Of a stretch of DNA of 64,000 nt, positions 52,377 through 62,892 are shown piece after piece. Where the stretch lies: positions 1 to 64,000 of the forward strand of contig NZ_AUFR01000011.1 of NCBI RefSeq assembly GCF_000426605.1, in the 5' to 3' direction. The notes under the pieces are model-generated. The model did no database searches and had not been told where the DNA came from. It was given only the letters and a program-made list of their open reading frames with translations. This DNA is from Propionibacterium acidifaciens DSM 21887. Its GTDB lineage: Bacteria > Actinomycetota > Actinomycetes > Propionibacteriales > Propionibacteriaceae. How positions within the stretch are numbered: position 1 is the first letter of the stretch; each line of letters opens with the position of its first letter. The position numbers and the translations under genes are program-made.

Positions 52377-53174
52377 TCACAGCAGGCCGATCCTCCGCGG
52401 GATCGCCTGGCGCTGGCCGCCGACGTGGCGGATGCACCGCTCGGCGCCGGAGCCGACGACGGTGAGCTGCGTGCGGAAGCGGCGCAGCGCCGCGACGACC
52501 CGGGCCTCGAGCGCCGGGTCGTCGACGTCGAGCCAGGCGGCCGCGGCGGCGTCGCCGGCGGCCGGGTTGTCCTCCTGCGAGAGCACCTGGACGAAGGGCA
52601 GGCCGGCGCGCTCGCACGTCAGGGCGACGATCTCGTGGCAGCGCACATGGTCGGGATGACCGTAGCCGCCGCCGTCGTCGTAGCTCACGAGCGCGTCGTA
52701 GCCGCGGCCCTCCAGCCCTGCGAGCAGGTCGGCGGCCTCCTGCTCCAGCGGCGCCCTCGTGAGGGCGCGCGCGCCGGCGCCGGCGGCGGGCCCGGCCAGC
52801 GTCGGCGTCACCCAGCGCATCCCCGAGTCCTCGTAGCGGCACTCGGGCAGCCCGGCGGCGCGCCACGGTGCGGAGCCGAGGAACCACCGCTCGGCGATGC
52901 CCAGCTCGGCGCAGGCGGCGTCGAGCTCGCCCTCGCGCACGGCGACGAGCCCGTCGGGCGAGGTGCCGGCGGGCAGGACGCCGTCCACGACCTCGCCGCG
53001 CTCACCGCGCGTGCAGGTGACGAGGTCGACGCGGCCTCCCCGGCTCGTCACCCGGGCGGCGAGCGGGCCGGTCGAGAGGGTGTCGTCGTCGGGGTGGGCG
53101 TGGACGAGCAGCACGCGCAGGCCCGCGGGGTCGCCGATGAGTCGCTCGATCACGGCGGTGTTGTCGATGGGCAC
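52377..53174 (-). CDS. PIG-L family deacetylase, MshB-like
   Basis: This 265-residue zinc-dependent N-acetylglucosaminyl deacetylase has the metal motif HAHPDDDTLSTG near residue 25 and YGHPDHVRCHE in the middle. The MshB branch is suggested by its length and the adjacent MshA-like glycosyltransferase. MshB removes the acetyl group from GlcNAc-inositol in mycothiol synthesis. Mca-type amidases have the same fold and cannot be excluded. The start is a GTG at 53174. The gene is downstream of mshA-like by 75 nt on the same strand. Confidence 0.75.
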   Translation of the reverse strand: MPIDNTAVIERLIGDPAGLRVLLVHAHPDDDTLSTGPLAARVTSRGGRVDLVTCTRGERGEVVDGVLPAGTSPDGLVAVREGELDAACAELGIAERWFLGSAPWRAAGLPECRYEDSGMRWVTPTLAGPAAGAGARALTRAPLEQEAADLLAGLEGRGYDALVSYDDGGGYGHPDHVRCHEIVALTCERAGLPFVQVLSQEDNPAAGDAAAAAWLDVDDPALEARVVAALRRFRTQLTVVGSGAERCIRHVGGQRQAIPRRIGLL

Positions 53175-53249
53175 GGTGCTGCTCCTCTTCTCCCGGACGG
53201 TCAGCGGGGCCGGCCCCGTCCGCCGGGCGCCCCGCCGGGGGACGACCGG

Positions 53250-54458
53250 TCAGCCGGTCGCGCGGCGGTAGGCGGCGAGCAGTCCCGCCGCGGTGCGGTC
53301 CCAGCTGCGCTCGCGCGCGAAGTCGCGGGCGGCCCGCACCATGCGCTCGCGCAGCGCCTCGTCGTTGCGGACCGACTGGGCGGCCGCGGCCCACTCGGCC
53401 GGGTCGCGGCCCTCGAGCAGGATCCCGGTGACGCCGTCGCGGACCGCCTCGGGGATGCCGCCGACGCGGCCGGCGATGACCGGGGCGCCGCTGGCCTCGG
53501 CCTCGAGGCAGACGAGCGAGAAGGTCTCCGAGTAGCTCGGGTTGATGAGCGCGCAGGCGCCCCGCAGCATGCAGGCCAGCTCGTCGCGGTTCTGCGAGCC
53601 GAGGAAGACGACGTGCTCGTCGAGGCCCAGCTCGTGCACGAGCCGGTGCAGCCGCCCCTCGTAGTCGGTGAAGTCCTGCGAGGCCTCGCCGGCGACGATC
53701 AGGTGCGGGCGGTCGTACTCGGGGATCTCGGCCATCATGCGGATGGCCAGGTCGGGGCCCTTGAGCGGTTGGAGGCGCGAGGCGAACAGGTAGTAGCAGC
53801 CGCCCGTGGCGCCCCAGGCCCAGTGCCGCTCGCCGGGCTGCAGGGGGTGGAAGCGGTCGGCGTCGACGCCGGGGTGCACCGGCACGATGGGCGTCGACAG
53901 CGGCCCGTAGCGCTCAATGATGGTCCGCCTCTCGGCCTCGGAGACCGAGACGATGAGGTCGGAGCCCTCGGCGACGAGCGCCTCGCCGCCGGGCCGGCCC
54001 GGCGACTCGGGCGGCTCGCCGTCCGACAGGGAGTGCGTGCCGGGCGGGGCCGACACCGAGTGGAAGCTCTGGACGTGCGGGACACCCCAGCGCCGCGCCA
54101 GCGGCAGGGCCGCGACCCCGCTGAACCAGTGGTGCGAGTGGACGAGCCCGTAGTCGTGGTCGAGCCGTCCCATCGCCTCGCGGAAGGGCTCGATGAGCGC
54201 CTCGGCCCTGCTCTTGGCGACGACCCGGGCCGGGCCGGCGTCGAGGTTGATGAGCCGCACGCCGGGCGCGATCTCGGCCCGGTCGGGCGCGTCGGGGTCG
54301 TCGCGCCGGGTGATGAGGTCGACCTCGTGGCCGGCCCGGGCCAGCGCCATGGCGGAGTTCAGCTCGACGACGTTCATGCCGCCGGCGTCGGCCGTGCCGG
54401 GGGACGCGACGGGCGAGGTGTGCAACGAGACGAAGGCGATGCGCGCCAGCTCAACCAT
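53250..54458 (-). CDS. GT4 glycosyltransferase, MshA-like
   Basis: This 402-residue retaining glycosyltransferase begins RIAFVSLHTSPVASPGTADA followed by GGMNV, the donor/acceptor loop characteristic of D-inositol-3-phosphate glycosyltransferases (MshA). The C-terminal E-x7-E motif is ETFSLVCLEAEASG. MshA transfers GlcNAc to inositol-3-phosphate, the first step of mycothiol. The start at 54458 is set by GGAGGTGG upstream. With the MshB-like gene next to it a thiol-buffer role is reasonable, although other GT4 enzymes share these features. Confidence 0.75.
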   Translation of the reverse strand: MVELARIAFVSLHTSPVASPGTADAGGMNVVELNSAMALARAGHEVDLITRRDDPDAPDRAEIAPGVRLINLDAGPARVVAKSRAEALIEPFREAMGRLDHDYGLVHSHHWFSGVAALPLARRWGVPHVQSFHSVSAPPGTHSLSDGEPPESPGRPGGEALVAEGSDLIVSVSEAERRTIIERYGPLSTPIVPVHPGVDADRFHPLQPGERHWAWGATGGCYYLFASRLQPLKGPDLAIRMMAEIPEYDRPHLIVAGEASQDFTDYEGRLHRLVHELGLDEHVVFLGSQNRDELACMLRGACALINPSYSETFSLVCLEAEASGAPVIAGRVGGIPEAVRDGVTGILLEGRDPAEWAAAAQSVRNDEALRERMVRAARDFARERSWDRTAAGLLAAYRRATG

Positions 54459-54690
54459 CGAGTCCACCTCCGTCGTCACGGCAAGTGTTCCACAGATGGC
54501 CGGGCGAAAGAATCGCATCCGGGGATCGCCCCTGGTCGGGGGGCGCCGCCGTCGGGGGCCCCTCAGGGGACGCCCGACGGGGTCCGCAGGGGGCCCGCCC
54601 GGGTCGTCGACGCCCCGTCATCGGGGAGCGCCTCGGGGTCGACCGACGGGCCCGGGCCGGTCGCTGCGGCCCGAGGGCGGCCGCCTCGCC

Positions 54691-54696
54691 TAGGGT
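54691..54696 (+). promoter_or_regulatory. Leaderless-type -10 element of the lipoprotein gene
   Basis: TAGGGT ends 7 nt before the ATG at 54704. No ribosome binding site is visible, fitting a leaderless transcript. Confidence 0.5.
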
Positions 54697-54703
54697 TGGC
54701 CCC

Positions 54704-55579
54704 ATGAACCGTGTTGGCCCCGTGACCCGCCGCATCGTCCCCGCGCTCCTCGCCGCCGCCGTCCTGTCGGCCGCCGGCTGCGCCCAGAACCCCTCGGCCA
54801 AGAACGGCGACCCGTCGGGCTTCGGCCCCACGAGCACCTCCCCCGGCGCCACGAGCACCGACGGGGCCAAGGCCATCGAGGGCTTCGACTTCGCCGGCGC
54901 CGACTGGTACGACGCCCGCTCGGGGCAGACGCTCCACGCCGGCTCGACGCCCTCGCAGGACTTCTGGTGGCAGGTCGACACCGGGACCAGCGGCAACCCC
55001 GTGCAGTACGCCGACCTCGACCACGACGGCGACGAGGACGCCGTCGTCTGGCTGACGAGCGGCGAGGGCAACGGCTACTGGCACCACGCCTACATCTGGA
55101 CCTGGGACGCCGCCCGGGGCACCGCCGTCCAGTCGCCGTACCCGATCACCGACGACTCCTCGTGCGGCAACGCGACGAAGTCCCTGAGCGTCGACGCGGC
55201 GGCCGGCACGATCACGGCGACGCGCCTCATCCGCAACGGCGAGGCCTGCTCGGATCTTCCGTCGCACGAGGTCACCAACACGATCACGCTCGAGAACGGC
55301 GTGCCGATCCGCACGGCCCCGGTCCGCGCCTCGGCCGGCCCGTGCCTCAACCCGGCCTCCGACGGCCGCGCGACCACCGAGATCGCCACCAGGCCGTTCA
55401 AACTGGCGCCCGATGCCGGCGCCCCCGAGCTCCCGCTCGACCGAGTCACGTGGGTGGCCCTCGGCGGCGGCCGCGACCAGACGACGAACGGCTTCCACCA
55501 GGTGCTCTTCCGCGCCGACGGCGACTCGCTCACCTGGTACTGCGCCTACACCGACGAGGTGGGCGTCGCCAACGGCTGA
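54704..55579 (+). CDS. Secreted lipoprotein of unknown function
   Basis: This 291-residue protein has a lipoprotein signal peptide (basic MNRVGPVTRRI, hydrophobic core, lipobox LSAAGC) followed by a Ser/Thr/Gly-rich linker. The mature part is Trp/Asp-rich with a calcium-loop-like DLDHDGDEDAVVWL (an FG-GAP/EF-hand-like segment) around residue 108 and four or more Cys that may pair outside the cell. No family was recognised. It is divergent from the mshA-like gene and convergent with the next. Confidence 0.7.
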   Translation: MNRVGPVTRRIVPALLAAAVLSAAGCAQNPSAKNGDPSGFGPTSTSPGATSTDGAKAIEGFDFAGADWYDARSGQTLHAGSTPSQDFWWQVDTGTSGNPVQYADLDHDGDEDAVVWLTSGEGNGYWHHAYIWTWDAARGTAVQSPYPITDDSSCGNATKSLSVDAAAGTITATRLIRNGEACSDLPSHEVTNTITLENGVPIRTAPVRASAGPCLNPASDGRATTEIATRPFKLAPDAGAPELPLDRVTWVALGGGRDQTTNGFHQVLFRADGDSLTWYCAYTDEVGVANG

Positions 55580-55645
55580 ACGGCGCCCACCGCTCGTCCG
55601 ACCGGGACGGCCCTGCGCCCGTCCGGGCGGGTTCGGACCGGCCCC

Positions 55646-56776
55646 TCAGCCGCGGGCCAGCTCGGCGCCGTCCAGCGCGTAGGTGATGGTGAGGCGCCGG
55701 GCGCCGGCGTCCTGGCCGATGCGGCTGTCGGCGACGATGACGACCTGCCCGTGGGCGTCCGACCAGCCGATGCTCAGCGCCTCGGCGGTCGGCGACGCGG
55801 TGGGCAGCTCGGGGACGGCGAGGAGCCGGGCGAGCAGCCCGGCGTCGAGCCCGCCCGGATCGACGCGGTGCGCAGCATCCCCGGCCCCGGCATCCCCGAC
55901 GCCGTCCGGGGCCGAGGGCTCGTCGACGACGGTGAGCGGCAGCTTGCCCTCCGAGGGGCCCCCTCCCGAGCACAGGCGGGTCTGGTCCATCCAGGGCCGG
56001 CCGCCGCCCGGCGCGCCGCCGGCGTCCTCGGCCGGCCACAGCGCCTCGGCCGCGCAGTCCTGCCGGTTCGCCAGCCGGACGACGGCCGCGCCCCCGGCCG
56101 GGGCGAGACGGTCCAGGTCGCCGAGCACCGAGCCGAGGGCGGCGGCGGTCCCCAGATCGCTGTGCACCTGGACGACGCGCGTCCCGATCCAGTCCTGCAC
56201 GATGCCCACGGTCGGCGTGCCGGTCCAGTCGCCGCGCGTGCAGTGCGCGGTGATGCGGGCGGCCCCGCCGGCCCCGGCGGCCGCCTCGACCCGTGTGAAC
56301 TCCTCGCCGCAGGCCGTCATCGACCCGGCGTAGCGGGTCCAGGCGCGCGAGAGCTGCTCGGCGTCGGCCTGGAAGAACTCGCCGGCCGTCTCCCCGGTGC
56401 GCGGCGGGGAGCCGGAGACGAGCCGTGGCAGCGACTGCGGGCGGACGCTCCACAGCTGGTCCCGGCCGTCGGGCGCGCGGACGGTCAGCTCGAGCTCGGC
56501 GCGGGCGATGGACGCGGAGACGAAACCGGTCGCCCCGGAGTCGGCGCGCACGCTGCTCACCGCCCAGGCGAGGAACGGGGCACTCGTGACGGCGTCGTCC
56601 AGCGGGGCCTCGGCCCCGGCGCGGGCCACGAGACCGGGGGCCACCGCGCAGCCGAGCGCCGCGGTCACCGCGACGGCGCAGACGGTCCCGCCGAGGCGCA
56701 GGGCCCGTCGTCCCCCGGCGCGCCGCCCGTCCCGGGCCCCTGCAGCGCGCGAGCCCCCGGCCGGTCCGGCGGCCAT
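55646..56776 (-). CDS. Membrane-anchored or secreted hypothetical protein
   Basis: This 376-residue protein has a basic N-terminus and one hydrophobic segment (LRLGGTVCAVAVTAALGCAV) followed by a long soluble domain with paired cysteines. No family was recognised. The hydrophobic segment may be an uncleaved anchor or a signal peptide; the Cys in it is not in a clear lipobox. It starts 3 nt after the stop of the PatB-like gene, so the two are co-transcribed. Confidence 0.6.
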   Translation of the reverse strand: MAAGPAGGSRAAGARDGRRAGGRRALRLGGTVCAVAVTAALGCAVAPGLVARAGAEAPLDDAVTSAPFLAWAVSSVRADSGATGFVSASIARAELELTVRAPDGRDQLWSVRPQSLPRLVSGSPPRTGETAGEFFQADAEQLSRAWTRYAGSMTACGEEFTRVEAAAGAGGAARITAHCTRGDWTGTPTVGIVQDWIGTRVVQVHSDLGTAAALGSVLGDLDRLAPAGGAAVVRLANRQDCAAEALWPAEDAGGAPGGGRPWMDQTRLCSGGGPSEGKLPLTVVDEPSAPDGVGDAGAGDAAHRVDPGGLDAGLLARLLAVPELPTASPTAEALSIGWSDAHGQVVIVADSRIGQDAGARRLTITYALDGAELARG

Positions 56777-56779
56777 GGC

Positions 56780-57970
56780 TCAGGCGAGCCCGGACAGGCC
56801 GTTGACCAGCTGCTCGACCCCCTGGGAGAGGATCGCCGGGGTGGTGGCCAGGTTGAAGCGGACGAAGCCCTTCGCCTGCGGCGAGAACCATTCGCCGTAG
56901 TCGACGGCCAGCCCGCAGGTGTCCTGGAGGAACGAGCGCATGTCGGCGGGCCGGACGTAGTCGCGCAGGTCGAGCCACAGCAGATAGGTGCCCTCGAGGG
57001 TCGGCATGAGGGCGGTCGGGGCGACCTCGCGGACCCGGGCCCGGAAGCCCGCGTCGTTGACGCGGAGGAGCTCGGTGAAGCCGTCCAGCCAGTCCGCGCC
57101 GCCCCGCCAGGCGGCCTCGGCGGCGGTGAGCCCCAGGATGTTCGGCTCGGTCTGCACGTAGGCCCTCGCCCAGGAGTCGTAGCGGGCGCGCAGGCCCTCG
57201 TCGTGGATGACGATGTGCGAGTGGACGAGGCCGGCCAGGTTGAAGGTCTTGGAGACCGCGCTCAACGTGATGACGCGGTCGCGGTGGCGTCCGCCGGCCA
57301 CCTCGGACATCGCGATGAACGGGCGGGTGCCGGGCAGGATGTCCTGGTGGATCTCGTCGGCGACGACGAGGACGTCGTGGCGGGCGCAGATGCCCAGCAC
57401 CGCGTCGAGCTCGTCCTCGGTCCACACGCGGCCGACCGGGTTGTGCGGGGAGCAGGCGATCCACAGCCGCACGCCGCCGTCGACGACGGCGCGCTCGAAG
57501 CCGTCGAGGTCGAAGCCGTACTCGCCGGCCCCGTCGCGGACCAGCTCGCTCGTGACGAGCCGGCGGCCGGTGTCGCGCACCGCGCTGTGCATCGGGTAGT
57601 AGACCGGCGTCGTGAGCAGGACGGCGTCGCCGGGCTCGGTGAAGGCGCTGATCATCCAGTAGAAGGACGAGACGACGCCGGTGCCGAAGCGCACCCGCTC
57701 CCGCCTGACCCGGGCCTGGCCGCGGGCCGCCGCCCAGGCGTCGAAGGCCTCGAAGTAGGAGTCCGGCACCGTGGCGTAGCCGAAGGCTCCGTGCCGCACG
57801 CGGGCGGTCAGCGCGTCGAGGACGGCCTCGGGCGCGCGGAACTCCGTGTCGGCCACCCACAGGGGCAGCAGATCGGGGTTGCCGAATCGTTCGCCCAGGG
57901 CGTCCCACTTGAGGGAGTCGGTGTTGCGGCGCTCCACCCGGTAGCGCTGCACGAAGGTCTCGGCGTCCAT
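56780..57970 (-). CDS. MalY/PatB-type PLP-dependent C-S lyase
   Basis: This 396-residue fold-type I enzyme has the family N-terminus RRNTDSLKWD and LPLWVADTEFRAP, CSPHNPVGRVW, VADEIHQDI and the PLP lysine in SAVSKTFNLAGL. MalY/PatB enzymes cleave cystathionine or S-alkylcysteines. A few act as regulators. The start at 57970 is conserved, with GGAGGACCG just upstream. A role in methionine or sulfur metabolism is likely. Confidence 0.87.
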   Translation of the reverse strand: MDAETFVQRYRVERRNTDSLKWDALGERFGNPDLLPLWVADTEFRAPEAVLDALTARVRHGAFGYATVPDSYFEAFDAWAAARGQARVRRERVRFGTGVVSSFYWMISAFTEPGDAVLLTTPVYYPMHSAVRDTGRRLVTSELVRDGAGEYGFDLDGFERAVVDGGVRLWIACSPHNPVGRVWTEDELDAVLGICARHDVLVVADEIHQDILPGTRPFIAMSEVAGGRHRDRVITLSAVSKTFNLAGLVHSHIVIHDEGLRARYDSWARAYVQTEPNILGLTAAEAAWRGGADWLDGFTELLRVNDAGFRARVREVAPTALMPTLEGTYLLWLDLRDYVRPADMRSFLQDTCGLAVDYGEWFSPQAKGFVRFNLATTPAILSQGVEQLVNGLSGLA

Positions 57971-58087
57971 CGGTCCTCCTGTCGGTGCACGAACCCGTGA
58001 ATTCTCTCACCCCGGCGCGCACCGTCGGGCCTCGTCCGGGCGGCGACTCTCCGGCTGAGACCGCTTCGTCGGGCGCGCGGGGCGTGA

Positions 58088-58093
58088 CAGGCT
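58088..58093 (+). promoter_or_regulatory. Leaderless-type -10 element of the HemD-like regulator
   Basis: CAGGCT, one base from TAGGCT, ends 6 nt before the GTG at 58100. Spacing matches the other leaderless starts in the window. Confidence 0.35.
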
Positions 58094-58099
58094 TGGCCC

Positions 58100-59269
58100 G
58101 TGACGAATCCAGAGGCCGAGCTCCCCGCACGGGGCCCGGCCGCGCACGGATTCGTCGACGGGGCCTTCACCGAGGTGCTGGCCGGCGCCCGCGTCCTCAT
58201 CACCGCGCAGCGCCGTGCCGAGGACCTGTCGGCCGCCCTGAGGCGCCGCGGCGCCGGCACGGTCATCGCCTCGATCCTGGGGGTCGAGCACCACATCGAC
58301 GAGGCGGGCCTGCTGGGCGTCACCCGCGACCTCATCGACGAACCGCCCGACTGCGTCGTCGTGACGACGGGCATCGGCCTGCGCGCCTGGCTCGACGCGG
58401 CCGACACCGCGGGCCTGTCCGAGGCGCTCGCCGGGATGCTCCGGGGCACCTCCACGATCGCCCGGGGCCCGAAGGCGCTCGGCGCGCTGCGCGGCGCGGG
58501 GGCCGAGCCGGCATGGGTCTCCCCCCGGGCCAGCTCCCGCGAGATCCTCGACCGCCTGCTCGGGGCCGGCGTCGAGGGCCGGCGCGTCGTCGTCCAGTGC
58601 CACGGCGCCGGGGACGACGGCCTGTCCGAGGCGCTGCGCGAGGCGGGCGCCGAGGTGACGCCGTTGACCGTCTACCGGTGGGGCCCGCCGCCCGACGCCG
58701 GGGCCGTGACGGACTCGATCGACGAGCTGCGCGCCGCCCGCTTCGACGCGGTGGCGTTCACCTCCTCGCCCGGCTCGGCCGCCTGGGTGCGGGCCCTCGA
58801 CCGGGCGGGGGCCCTCGCCGAGGTGCGCGCCCAGAACCTGGCGGGCCGGCTGCTCCTCGCCGCGGTCGGCCCGGTCGCCGCGGAGCCCCTCGTCGGGGCA
58901 GGTCTCGATGCGGGCTGCCCCGAGCGCGGGCGCATGGGTGCGCTCGTCCGGTACATCTCGACGCGGGTCGCCGAGAACGCCCTGACCTGCGTCATCCCGG
59001 CCGGCCTGCTGCGCGTCCACGCCACTGACGCCGCCCTCGGCCAGCGGCCGCTCCGCCTGTCGCCGGGCGGGCTGGCGGTCGCGCGTCTGCTCGCGGGGCA
59101 CCCCGGCGAGACCGTGAGCCGCGAGCAGATCCTCCGCGTGCTGCCCGGCGACTCGACCGACCCGCACGCCGCCGAGGTCGCCATCGCCCGCCTCCGCGAG
59201 GCGCTGGCCAGCCCGGCGTCCATCCGGACGGTGGTGCGCCGGGGCTACCGTCTCGTCGACGCCAGCTGA
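58100..59269 (+). CDS. Uroporphyrinogen-III synthase-like domain fused to a winged-helix DNA-binding domain
   Basis: This is a 389-residue protein. Residues 20-280 resemble HemD (VLITAQRRAEDLSAALRRRG, VVVTTGIGLRAWLD, VQCHGAGDDGLSEALREAGA, VAFTSSPGSAAW). Residues 300-389 form an OmpR-type winged helix (LSPGGLAVARLLAGHPGETV, HAAEVAIARLREAL, VVRRGYRLVD). In mycobacteria and relatives this fusion regulates nitrate/nitrite assimilation genes and is not a haem enzyme. It may therefore control narK/narGHJI 46-54 kb away in this window, but no operator was found. A residual HemD activity is possible. Confidence 0.82.
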   Translation: MTNPEAELPARGPAAHGFVDGAFTEVLAGARVLITAQRRAEDLSAALRRRGAGTVIASILGVEHHIDEAGLLGVTRDLIDEPPDCVVVTTGIGLRAWLDAADTAGLSEALAGMLRGTSTIARGPKALGALRGAGAEPAWVSPRASSREILDRLLGAGVEGRRVVVQCHGAGDDGLSEALREAGAEVTPLTVYRWGPPPDAGAVTDSIDELRAARFDAVAFTSSPGSAAWVRALDRAGALAEVRAQNLAGRLLLAAVGPVAAEPLVGAGLDAGCPERGRMGALVRYISTRVAENALTCVIPAGLLRVHATDAALGQRPLRLSPGGLAVARLLAGHPGETVSREQILRVLPGDSTDPHAAEVAIARLREALASPASIRTVVRRGYRLVDAS

Positions 59270-59352
59270 CGGGCCGGCGCAGGGCGCGGAGTGCGTCGCC
59301 CGCCGCCGCGGGGCGACAATGGGGGCCACCACCGGCAGACGACAGGAGGGCC

Positions 59353-61386
<2,034 letters not shown>

Positions 61387-61455
61387 GTCAGCCGCGACTG
61401 ATGAGGACCGGACAGACTCGCGACCGCAGGCGTGTCGGCGGTCAGCGGTACCGTG

Positions 61456-62892
61456 ATGGTCATGGACATGGTGGGGCGCGCGGCCCGCAGGCGCGAAACT
61501 GCGCTGGCCGATCTTGACGAGACCGAGCGAGCGGCGAGAGGTCAGTTCTTCACGCCCACCGCCGTCGCCAAGATCATGGCCCGTCTGCTCAAGGTTCCCG
61601 ATCACGGAGTCGTGCGAGTGCTCGATCCCGGCGCCGGATCGGGGATGCTCACTGCAACGCTGGTCAGCCATCTCGCAACCGTCACCCCAAGCCTCCGGGT
61701 TCACGTAACCGCCGTCGAGGACGACACCTCCCTGCTGCCAGCGCTGCGCGAGACACTAGACGACTGCTCCGTGCTCGGGGCCGAGACTCGCCTCATCGCC
61801 GAGGATTACGTCTCGTGGGCCGTGACCAGTGACGAACGTTTCGACCTTGTCATTCAGAATCCGCCTTACCATAAACTCCGCGTTGATAGCACCGCCGACG
61901 TGCTGCTCCGCAATGCAGGGATCGTCGTCCCCAACATCTACGCGGGGTTCATGGCGCTGGCAGCGCGTCAATTGACTCCAGGTGGTCAGATGGTGGCGAT
62001 CACACCGAGGTCGTGGATGAATGGCACCTACTATGAATCCTTCCGCCGTGGTCTCTTGGATCGCGCCGCCATCGACGCGATCCACACTTTCGCATCGCGC
62101 TCCTCGGTGTTCGGAGACATGGGCGTGCTCCAAGAGTCGATTATCGTGTCAGTGACCTCAAATGCAATCCAGGGACCGGTGCGACTTTATTCGTCGGTCG
62201 ATCAGGCCTCTGAAACCGCTGAACGTATCGTCCCCGGAAACCAAGTAGTCACACCCGATTTCGTGTTCGTCCCGGCCAGCCGGTCAGACGCCGATGCCGT
62301 GTCGTGGATGGCGAGCGCGACCCGAACTCTCGCTGACCTCGGACTGACGGTTTCAACTGGGCGAGTGGTGGATTTCCGCTCGCGCGACCTGCTCCGCCAC
62401 TCCCCCGACCAGCCCTGCTCCCCCATGATTTACCCGGCCAACATCGTTGAACGCACAGTCCAACACCCCCGCACGAGACTGAGAAAACCCCAGTGGTTTG
62501 CGATCGATTCCACAACAGCGAGCAAACTCCTCGTTCCGGCGGGCGTCTACGTCTTGGTCAAGCGCTTCTCCTCGAAGGAGGAGAAGCGCCGCATCGTCGC
62601 AGCCGTCTGGGACGACGACCGGGCCCCCGCCTTCGACAACAAGCTCAACTACATTCATCGGGCCGGGCACGGACTCGACCCGGGTCTCGCACGCGGCTTG
62701 GCCATATGGTTAAACTCCACCCGGGTCGACGACTACTTCCGCGTCTTCAGTGGACACACTCAAGTCAACGCGACCGACCTGCGACACATGAGATTCCCCA
62801 GCCATGCCGAGCTCCTCGAGCTGGCTCGGACGAACAGCGACATCGACATTGCAGTCGAACAACTCTTCGCCGCTAGGAGGAAGGCCGCGTGA
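61456..62892 (+). CDS. BsuBI/PstI-type adenine-specific DNA methyltransferase
   Basis: This 478-residue N6-adenine methyltransferase has the SAM motif LDPGAGSGMLT and catalytic NPPYHK, preceded by RGQFFTPTAVAKIMARLL, typical of the Eco57I/BsuBI/PstI group. It protects the host from the adjacent endonuclease, whose family usually reads CTGCAG. The start is ambiguous (ATG at 61456 or 61462, or GTG at 61432); no good ribosome binding site is seen. G+C falls below the neighbours by eye. The gene overlaps the endonuclease start. Confidence 0.85.
   Translation: MVMDMVGRAARRRETALADLDETERAARGQFFTPTAVAKIMARLLKVPDHGVVRVLDPGAGSGMLTATLVSHLATVTPSLRVHVTAVEDDTSLLPALRETLDDCSVLGAETRLIAEDYVSWAVTSDERFDLVIQNPPYHKLRVDSTADVLLRNAGIVVPNIYAGFMALAARQLTPGGQMVAITPRSWMNGTYYESFRRGLLDRAAIDAIHTFASRSSVFGDMGVLQESIIVSVTSNAIQGPVRLYSSVDQASETAERIVPGNQVVTPDFVFVPASRSDADAVSWMASATRTLADLGLTVSTGRVVDFRSRDLLRHSPDQPCSPMIYPANIVERTVQHPRTRLRKPQWFAIDSTTASKLLVPAGVYVLVKRFSSKEEKRRIVAAVWDDDRAPAFDNKLNYIHRAGHGLDPGLARGLAIWLNSTRVDDYFRVFSGHTQVNATDLRHMRFPSHAELLELARTNSDIDIAVEQLFAARRKAA

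Noticed and set aside
51860-52465. 201-residue plus-strand frame between the cluster and the mshB-like gene
   Set aside because: Low-complexity Arg/Gly/Pro text, no homology, and it runs into the antisense of the mshB-like gene.
55530-58130. 866-residue frame antisense/out of frame across the PatB-like region
   Set aside because: Arg/Gly-rich shadow; the PatB-like enzyme and the membrane-anchored protein explain the DNA.
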